A stretch of DNA of 64,000 nucleotides from contig LUVW01000032.1 in assembly GCA_001661515.1 (NCBI GenBank), positions 186,001 through 250,000 on the forward strand. The letters are read 5' to 3'. Within the stretch, counting starts at the first letter, position 1, and every line of letters starts with the position of its first letter. Below the pieces are notes generated by a model. That model ran no database searches. It saw only the letters and a program-made list of their open reading frames with translations, and was not told the origin of the DNA. Shown one piece after another: positions 56,628-64,000 of the stretch. The DNA is from Capniomyces stellatus (taxonomy: Eukaryota; Kickxellomycota; Harpellomycetes; Harpellales; Legeriomycetaceae). Position numbers and translations under genes: made by a program.

Positions 56628-59585
56628 TTAACGTTTTCTTTCTAGACCAGTGATTCCGTCTTTGATGGCGGCACTTCTTTGGGCTTGGTCGGGGGTGGTT
56701 TGAGAAAAAGTCATTGCAATTTCAGGATTGGTCTGTACAAGCTTCACATCGCCATAGCCATCAAGGTGCAACTGATCTACAGTTTTAATAAATACAGCGG
56801 CATTCTTTTTTTTCTGGCTCGGCTTTTCAGCAGACTCAGAGTCAGAGTTGCTAGAGCTATCGCTGAACTCGTCAGAAGAGTCGGTGGAGCAACTTTTGGT
56901 TGGATTAATGGAACTAAAGTGGTTAGGATCGCTAAGCTTGGTAACTATTCTGACGTCATGCTTGGCGCCATTGCTGCTTTCAGAGGCGGTAGTTAAGCTG
57001 GGTAGTGAGCCGGTGTTTGTGTTTGGTGTCCTGGCTGGTGCCTTGTTGAGAAGCTTGGAAAGCGAATTTAGCCGAGCGCTTGACGCTAGAGAGGACTTGT
57101 TGTCTAGACTTGGCTTTGCGGTGGGAGACATGGGCTTGTTTTTGAGCGTGGCTGGGGAGCTTGGGGAATTGCTTAATTCCAGGCAGGGCGAGTCTGGGCG
57201 GGAAATATTTGGAGTGGTTTCAGCACTAATAACCGTGTTTGCTGGGTAGGCGCCGTTTCCGATGTTAAGCGACTCGGTGCTAAGCAGATCCTCGATTCCG
57301 CTAGCAGCCACCGTGTTCTTAAAACTCTCAAATCTGCTTTCATCCTTTGCAAAACCACAAGTCGGTAGTGTGTCTGAGCCAGGCTGGCCGGTAGAGCTGG
57401 GTGCGTTTTCTACGCTGGTATGGCCACCAACTACCTGTACCTTGTTTCTGGACCCCGAGTTGGACCTAGAAAACACTGGCGAGTCTCTGGGAGCTTCTGG
57501 GGCAGCAAAAAGGCTTTTTGGCGGAATTTCAGACAGCGCGTGTGGGTTGATGGCTGGCGAATGGATCGGCTGTGCGCTTGTTGCATAGTTGAGCTGGGCG
57601 TTGTTTATATTCTGATTGGACTTGGGGATGTTTTCTGCAATTGATGGATATACGGCTGGGTTGGAGAAAACGTGAAGCTCGGTGCTTTCTGTGAGCACTG
57701 GGCCCATTTCCACGCCATCAATGTCTGAAATAGCAACTGTTTTAGGCTTACTGCTAGTTACCCACGACCCCGCCCCAGCCCCCGCCACAATCACGGTTCC
57801 ATTCCCAGTCCCAGTCCCAGTCTCAGTCTCAGTCTCAGTCTCAACTCCGGGCAAAGGTACATCCCGCTTCAGCTGACTTTCGTTTTCTCTTGGGGCTGCT
57901 GAGCTCGGCTGGCTTTCACTTTGCGCCAGGTCGGTGTTGGAGTGCTTCCCAGTCCTTTTGCGGCTACCACGCGGCATATTCATGTGGGTATCCACAGCCG
58001 CAATGTCCAGCGAGTACATCTGTGCCTCGCAGCCATACGCTGTCCAGGTCAGCTTCATTACCGTGTGAAGCGGAATTTTGATGTATGGTAGCTCTGCTGG
58101 CGAGATCTCCAGGAAATACGCATATATACACCTCAGGACTGCCTGGTGCGAGACTATCATTATGTTTTGCTGTCGCTCAAGCTCCATAATTATCGGCTCC
58201 AACCTCAGCACCACATCCAAGTACGATTCCCCGCCTCTGTAGCGGTAGTTGAATTTGTTGTTTCTGCGCATCGAGTACTCCTCCGGAAACTTTTTTGCCA
58301 CCTCTTTGTAGGTCATTCCGTCGCAAAGCCCTGCATCAATCTCATCAAGTGCTTTAAACGGAATCTTCTTGTACTGCAGATTCGATGCGGTCTCAATCGT
58401 CCTTTTAAGCGTCGATGTCCACACCGTTAGCTTCTGGTCCCCCATTATCCTGCTCACAAGCCCTGGAAGCGCCTTCATATATATCCGCCCATTTGCACTC
58501 AGCCCTGAATCCCCTCCTAACAACCCAAGCTGGTTGTACTCGCTTTCCCCATGCCGACTAAACAAAATCGATCTTGGCGTAATGTGGATGTTCATTAGAA
58601 AGTACACTATTCTAGACTGCATATACTCTCCTATCCGATTAATCACCATCTGTGCCCCTACATTGATCTTCCTTACATATGTCAGCTTTGACTCGTTGTA
58701 ATCCCCCATTTCCTTCTTTTCCTCCTCGCTTGGCTCAGCCCCCACTTGCTGATACACCATCTTGTAGTGCTCAATTCGCTTTTTAAAGTCCCTTTCCACC
58801 TCCTCGTAGTCCTGATTCGCCGAGTAATCCGGGCTAGACTTTTTAACCTCCCGGATATTCTTCAGTATCAGCTCCTCATCGTCGCACCAACTCTCAACAA
58901 ACATCACATCAATCCCATTTTCCAGGCATTTCTCGTACACCATCTTTCTTCTGCTAACTGTCGAATTTGTTGCATCATAAATTGCCACCCCCGATTTTGT
59001 CACCGAAAACCACGCCACCAGATCTTTCAACCCCGCCAATGCACATTGCATCCTGATTTTTTCTGCTTCGGAGTTATCAGTGTTGAAAAACTCGTGTCCC
59101 TCGTATGTCCCAGCCAGCATTCTTCGGTACTCTCCAATGTTAAACACTTTACAGCTAACCCCAAGCCATTCCAGATATCTATAAACTACGTTTCACAAAC
59201 ACCTCCCAATTAAATGGCTGCCTTTTTTTTTTTACAGCCCGACTTTACGCCATTTACAGCATTATTCCCGCAAAAACAGTCTTTTGGGTCTTTATTTACA
59301 TATTTACCACCTACCTTTTCTTCCTATATACGTTTTTCCTCTAGCTGGTAGTCCAATAAGCTACATTTATTAGCAGGTCACAAATTAGAATGTACTGCCT
59401 TAATTCTCCCTGCACAACTTTGGCTGTACAGTAGCAATTGTTCTGGAAACTGCAACACTTGGAACAGCCAAGACACCACCCCATCGTTATCATTAGCATA
59501 ATACTAATACTAATACTAATATTGAAACTGAAACCGATTTAACACTTACTACCACTGCCAATTTGGTTCCTCCTGCTACTAACAT
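56628..59585 (-). CDS. 6-phosphofructo-2-kinase/fructose-2,6-bisphosphatase
   Basis: Three exons, 59585-59550, 59360-59315 and 59185-56628, in frame, give 879 residues. The first two are tiny (36 and 46 nt) and encode a start MLVAGGTKLAVV plus the kinase P-loop GLPARGKTY (residues 15-23, Lys21). Exon 3 continues with RYLEWLGVSCKVFNIGEYRR and the kinase lobe. The phosphatase domain has SRHGESEYN (near 240), WTSTLKRTIETA, DEIDAGLCDG, YRYRGGESYLDV and IVSHQAVLRC, so all catalytic residues of the RHG family are present. It sets the level of fructose 2,6-bisphosphate, which controls glycolysis. About 430 residues of Ser/Pro/Asn-rich tail follow, with a short Glu-Thr then Gly-Thr repeat. The N-terminus is very short for fungal homologues, so an upstream exon may be missed; the ATG at 59585 is the best candidate. 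Confidence 0.9.
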
Positions 59586-62500
59586 CTTTTACCTTCTTGT
59601 TATACCAATTTATATGCCTTTATCCTGCTTGTTATATCAATCTGCCTGACTTTACCCTGCTTGTGTCTTTCTTTGTATTTTGCTTTAGAATTTGCTCCTG
59701 TTCCCGAAGTTTCATTTATTTTATAAATACAGTAACCCTATTTATATATTTTTAATTATCTCTTGTCAATTAGTTGACTATAGTCGCAATTCAATACTCT
59801 GAAAAGGGCTAATTCTTATCGTATCTACGTTTATGTATATATAGTACACGAATATATCCAAACTCAAATTCCAACTCCAACTCCAACCCCAATATCAAAC
59901 TTACTTCTTTATCCAAGTGAATTTTATAATATGTCACATCAAACTGCTTTAATCCAAACTTGGTCTATTTTATTAACCTTGTACTTGCCCGGAAGTCCAC
60001 TTTGTTCACACATTTTACAATTTTTTAAATAAAAAACGAATGATCAACCTTTCTTTTCAAACTAATCTTATTGCAAAATCATTGGAAAAGTTGCTCTATT
60101 TCCCCTCCCCCCCCTCCCGTTGATTAATTTCAATTATTACTAATTTCTTTGGTCGCCACTTTTATTTTCTCCTTTCCTTATTCAGTCAAAAAGCTTTTGC
60201 CTTGAATTTGCTCAGCTCCTTTTTTACCCTATTTTTATCTTCTTACCAATGCATTTCATAGCTCACCCACCCCATATTACTAAACGTCAAAGATAACTAA
60301 AAACCAAACACCGCCAATTAACAGCTCGGAACTGCCAATCTTGCTGTTTGAAGGATTTGCGCTAAATCAAAAATAAGCCTTATAAACAAAAGCTTGCCCA
60401 AACTCTGTAACATTTGGCCTTTTGCCGAAACATTTTAACATCGCTTGTTTAAATGCTGGATTTATTTATGTCTACCAATTGCCAACTTGCCCTTTTTTTT
60501 TCTACTTTACCCTTCTATTCTACTTTTATGCCTTAGTTTTATTTTATCTCTTTACTTTTCTTTAATAGTCTCTTCTAATTTCTCCTAATATCTTCTAATT
60601 TCTCTTAATATTTTCTAATTTCTCCTAATTTTGTAAATGCACTTTTTTCTTTTCACATGTGCATTTGTTTATATTCGCTTAGCTGTAAACTTGTTCTAGT
60701 AATCAAACACTTTAAACATTCGCTCCTTCATATTTAGCCAATTTAAATAAACCTTGGGCTCCTATTTGCTAAAACCCCAGACTAATATAAATAAATTGGT
60801 GGTCATTTCTCTGGCTGGTCTAAATAGTTGGACTTTAACCAAAACTGGCTCTACAACGATTTTTGGTTGATATATGGATGTTCAAACTTCACATTCGTTC
60901 GTTAGTTGATCACGATTTCTGTTTGAATTTAGTTAATAATTTAACATCAACCTCGTCAATACTACTGTTTGCGATCTTGAGGAAGCAAAATAGGTGCAAA
61001 CAGTTAATTGGTTGCTGCAATTTCTTATCCAACACTATTCCCGCTTTATCACAACAAACATTAATCCTGCCCCATTGTTTTAATTTTCTCAGTGAACAGG
61101 CTTTTTTTTTTTACCAATGCGTGTATACAAGCAGAACATACATCCGTATTTATCGAGGTCTTTAAACCTTTAAAAAGTAAAATAATATGTATATATATAT
61201 AAGGCCAATCGCTACAGCTCTTCTCTCTGTCGCAAGGCATTAATCATGTATTTTTGCTGACTCAAACATACGATACAAGCCACGTTAGAGGAATATCGGT
61301 TAATAGATGAGCACTATATCACAAAGTTACATTGACATCCGACAATATCAGCAAAAATAGCATATGTTTCACACTAACTTGGCGCCATTTGTCCAAGTGC
61401 TCTTAATCATGTCACTTTTCGCCTTTTTAACTCCAATAAACCATCAGCATCATAAATAAAACCATTCTCCTAGTTTAGACACCACATAGCTGGTAAACAT
61501 TGCTAAGTAGTGTGGTTCATGACGAAACTCCGTCTTTTTTTTTCCCATCACAATTACTTTTTACTTACCATACATCCCTCAATTATCAATAAAAGCATAT
61601 CCAAGTGTCTAAAGGCTTAAATGTTCTTTATAACGTCATAACCCTTTAATAACACACGCAATTTCCTTTTTGTATTTTATCCAAGTAAACAAAAACACGC
61701 AATGGGCAGCCCTAAACTTAAATAGTGCACATTTCTATATATTTTTAACACTTTAACTCTTCAAGCGGCCATTATAAAAAAAGCACCTTAAATTTGGTTA
61801 AAACAATATCGCACCAATCGCAATTACTCATTAGAAGGCAAAGCTTGGTAGCTAGATAAGTATGCTGTGTTGCCAACCCAAAACATTTGCTGTATAGAAG
61901 GTTGATTTAGCGCCTAAAACACACTTCATTACAGTTTAAGCGATAGTACAGTGACTACTCGTCTCTAAAATAACAACAATATGAGAATACATTTGAATTA
62001 ACAATGACTTTTCTAAAACATATTAATTCAGTTCAATTCAACTCAGCCCGATCCTTGCTTTGTTTTGTTTTTGTTTTTTTTCGAGTTATATATTCGAGTA
62101 GCGAATATATAACACAGGATATCATCTTTATAACAAACCAAATAAATAAATGACCTGTGAATAATAATGAAAATTTTAGCTTTTTTTTTCCCGTTTTAAG
62201 ACATCAAGAATGACAAAAGTGACTATTGATCATTCAACTGTGTTCAATTAACACAACTTGTCTTATATTAAACATATCGTGTGCTCAAACACACACACAA
62301 AGATCATTGTTGTAAATATAAAGAAGCTACATACAGTACACCTTCAATAGCATTGATATTGATGGTAATACACAGTTTGCACCTTAAAGGCTCAACAGAT
62401 GGGATCCAAATATGCATAAATACAATGCAGGTTTCCCGAGTTAAAAAATCACCAAGAACAACTTGCATTTTTCACAACCATTGATTGATAGCCAGCAACA

Positions 62501-62591
62501 ACTATTAATTCATTATACATACTGCATACCCGATTTAAGCATAATATCACGGCTAGCTTTATAACATTTAATCAAAAAAAACATCTCAACA
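59586..62591. other. 3-kb AT-rich intergenic region
   Basis: Upstream DNA of two divergent genes. Features seen are T-runs, TCTTCTAATTT repeats near 60570-60625, and a TATA-like TATATATATATAAGG near 61190. A frame at 60863-61165 starts at TTG and has no similarity. No gene called. Confidence 0.5.
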
Positions 62592-64000
62592 ATGATCGGC
62601 AAAGCTAACTCGTCAAAAAAGTCACTTTCAAGGGTGTTACTGATTTCGTTTATCCTGGCCTCAACCCTAAAACTAACTACAGTTAGCGCGTTTCCGGAGA
62701 TGCAAAACAACGCAATCAGTATAAGCAGTGGAAGCAGTAATCATGGCATGATTATAAAACGCCAGGAAGAAGCTGCAACAGAAGAAGACAAGGGAGAAAA
62801 GGGAGAAAAGGGAGATAAAGGTGAAAAGGGAGATAAGGGTGACGAAGGCGATAAGGGTGATGCAGAAGAAAAAGATGACGAAGGTAAAGATAATGAGAAG
62901 AGTATGAATGGAGAAAAGGGTGAGAAAGGCGAAAAAGGCGAAAAAGGCGAAAAGGGTGAGAAGGGTGAGAAGGGTGAGAAGGGTGAGAAGGGTGAGAAGG
63001 GCGAAAAGGGTGAGAATGAAGATGGTGACGAAGCAGAAAATGATGTCAAAGATTTGGAAGATGACAAAAAAGACAATAAAAATAAATCAAAAAGCAACAA
63101 GAGTGAGGAAGATGGTGACATCGAAGAAGTAGACGAGGAGGTTGAAGATGATCAAAGTGAAATGGATGAAGGAGGAGATTATGAATCCAAGGATACTGAG
63201 TCGGATAAAAAAGACATAAAGATGAAAGGCGATTCTTGTAAAGAAGTCGAGTATGCCTGTACCAAGAACAAGAGCAAGTTCTTGCAATGTGAGAACGGCA
63301 AGTTCTTGGAAATGAGTTGCAATCCAGAAACTGTCTGTAAAGAAAATGGAGAAAAATCCATTGTCTGTGGATTTTCAGACAGCAAAAACCTAAACGATAC
63401 ACAAGAGTACACAAACAATGAATCCAAGAATAAGACTGATAAAGCTAGCGATGATAAGGAGAAGGAGGATGAGGAGGATGAGGAGGATGAGGAGGATGAG
63501 GATGATGAGGATGATGAGGAGGATGAGGATGATGAGGATAAGGAGGATGATGATGAGGATAAGGAGGATAAGGAGGATGATGATGAGGATAAGGAGGATG
63601 ATGATGAGGATGGGGAGGATGAGGAGGATGAGGAGGATGAGGATGAGGAGGATGAGGATAAAGAGGATGAGGATAAAGAGGATGAGGATAAAGAGGATAA
63701 GGATAAAGAGGATGATGTTGAAGAGGATGATGTACTTCTCTCATGATCACTACTTCTCTCATGATCACTACTTCTCTCATGATCACTACTTCTCTCATGA
63801 TCACTACTTCTCTCATGATCACTACTTCTCTCATGATCACTACTTCTCTCAACTAGTGATGAAGAGAGTACTAGTGATGAAGAGAGTACTAGTGATGAAG
63901 AGAGTACTAGTGATGAAGAGAGTGATAAAATGAGTACCACTGAAGACAATAATAGCACTAGTGAGAATAGTAGCGAGCCAACATCAAGTACAGAAAATAG
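62592..64000 (+). CDS. secreted Gly-Glu-Lys repeat protein with CBM19-like domain (partial or interrupted)
   Basis: The frame from ATG 62592 reaches a stop at 63746 (384 residues). A signal peptide (LSRVLLISFILASTLKLTTVSA) is followed by a Lys-Arg site (IIKR|QEE). Two runs of collagen-like Gly-x-y triplets follow, mostly GEK and GDK, without Pro (about eleven GEK in the second). At about residues 216-260 a six-Cys module, YACTKNKSKFLQCENGKF then MSC-NPETVC, with VCG at the end, has the spacing of fungal CBM19 chitin-binding modules. A Glu/Asp-rich tract follows. After the stop the same frame is open again from 63852 to the window edge, with Ser-Thr-Ser-Asp-Glu-Glu repeats. The gene therefore probably continues, and the block between is an inverted repeat or an intron. 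Role: chitin or wall surface attachment is inferred. Confidence 0.72.
63460..63735 (+). repeat. GAGGAT-type acidic microsatellite
   Basis: GAGGAT, GATGAG and AAGGAG units encode the Glu/Asp-rich tract of the secreted gene. Such tracts change length easily. Confidence 0.85.
63734..63851. repeat. 18-bp minisatellite, inverted relative to its neighbour
   Basis: Six full copies and a partial of ACTTCTCTCATGATCACT. Its reverse complement, AGTGATCATGAGAGAAGT, is close to the unit AGTGATGAAGAGAGTACT that follows on the plus strand (63855 on). In the orientation shown each full unit puts a TGA in the gene's frame. Confidence 0.9.
63855..63921 (+). repeat. 18-bp Ser-Asp-Glu-Glu-Ser-Thr minisatellite
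   Basis: Four tandem copies of AGTGATGAAGAGAGTACT, the last one incomplete, in the same frame as the upstream secreted ORF. Confidence 0.9.

Noticed and set aside
62741..63121. Minus-strand Ser-Pro-Phe repeat frame
   Set aside because: It is the antisense of the GEK triplet array; repeat periodicity keeps it open.
63179..63958. Minus-strand Ser-rich frame and plus/minus Met-Arg and Arg-Glu-Val frames at the right edge
   Set aside because: Shadows of the GAGGAT microsatellite and the 18-bp minisatellite. They have no independent coding evidence.

Overview
This window is nuclear DNA of a fungus. The genes are intron-rich, AT-rich intergenic DNA separates them, and the content is fungal: GH72 glucanosyltransferase with a CBM43/X8 domain and GPI signal, OLE1-type desaturase fused to cytochrome b5, Atg29, Rav1, RIB5 riboflavin synthase, COX4 and lipin. 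Conserved proteins with long low-complexity tails, a probable minor-class (AT-AC) intron, and several secreted repeat proteins suggest an early-diverging zygomycete-type lineage. Kickxellomycotina/Harpellales (arthropod-gut fungi) is my guess; this is inference and no phylogeny was run. Several genes are invisible as single long ORFs and were rebuilt here from splice signals and protein family similarity. Coordinates of spliced genes are the full span, with exons given in the evidence.

Layout. 1-1045: gene-poor left edge. 1046-3349: secreted Cys-rich 46-residue-repeat protein. 3875-5008: MRNIP-type zinc protein in short exons. 5218-5917 (-): proteasome assembly chaperone PSMG3/PAC3. 6577-10030: actin-interacting protein AIP1, ten exons, one bounded by AT-AC. 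11018-11864: cytochrome c oxidase subunit COX4. 12467-13692 (-): riboflavin synthase. 15201-21223: Rav1 (V-ATPase assembly). 22851-27125: lipin/PAH1. 28131-29000 (-): secreted charge-patterned protein with Kex2-like site and Lys-Gly-Tyr tail. 32083-33279: delta-9 desaturase. 34725-36299: GAS/GEL glucanosyltransferase. 36775-39752 (-): Atg29, seven exons. 41850-46505: divergent ABCC transporter with degenerate nucleotide sites. 48450-50591: PPR-like, probably mitochondrial protein. 51348-53678: TAF10 with a very long N-terminal extension. 54151-54877 (-): 3-hydroxyanthranilate dioxygenase. 56628-59585 (-): 6-phosphofructo-2-kinase/fructose-2,6-bisphosphatase. 62592 to the right edge: secreted protein with Gly-Glu-Lys triplets, a CBM19-like Cys domain and acidic repeats.

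Most genes are unlinked housekeeping functions, as is usual in fungal chromosomes. Three secreted, repeat-built proteins stand out: Cys-rich repeats, a polyampholyte, and a collagen-like triplet protein with a chitin-binding-like domain. They are plausible cell-surface, holdfast or host-contact proteins and, with the AT-AC intron and the inverted minisatellite at the right edge, are the most interesting content. No tRNA, rRNA, CRISPR array or intact mobile element was recognised.
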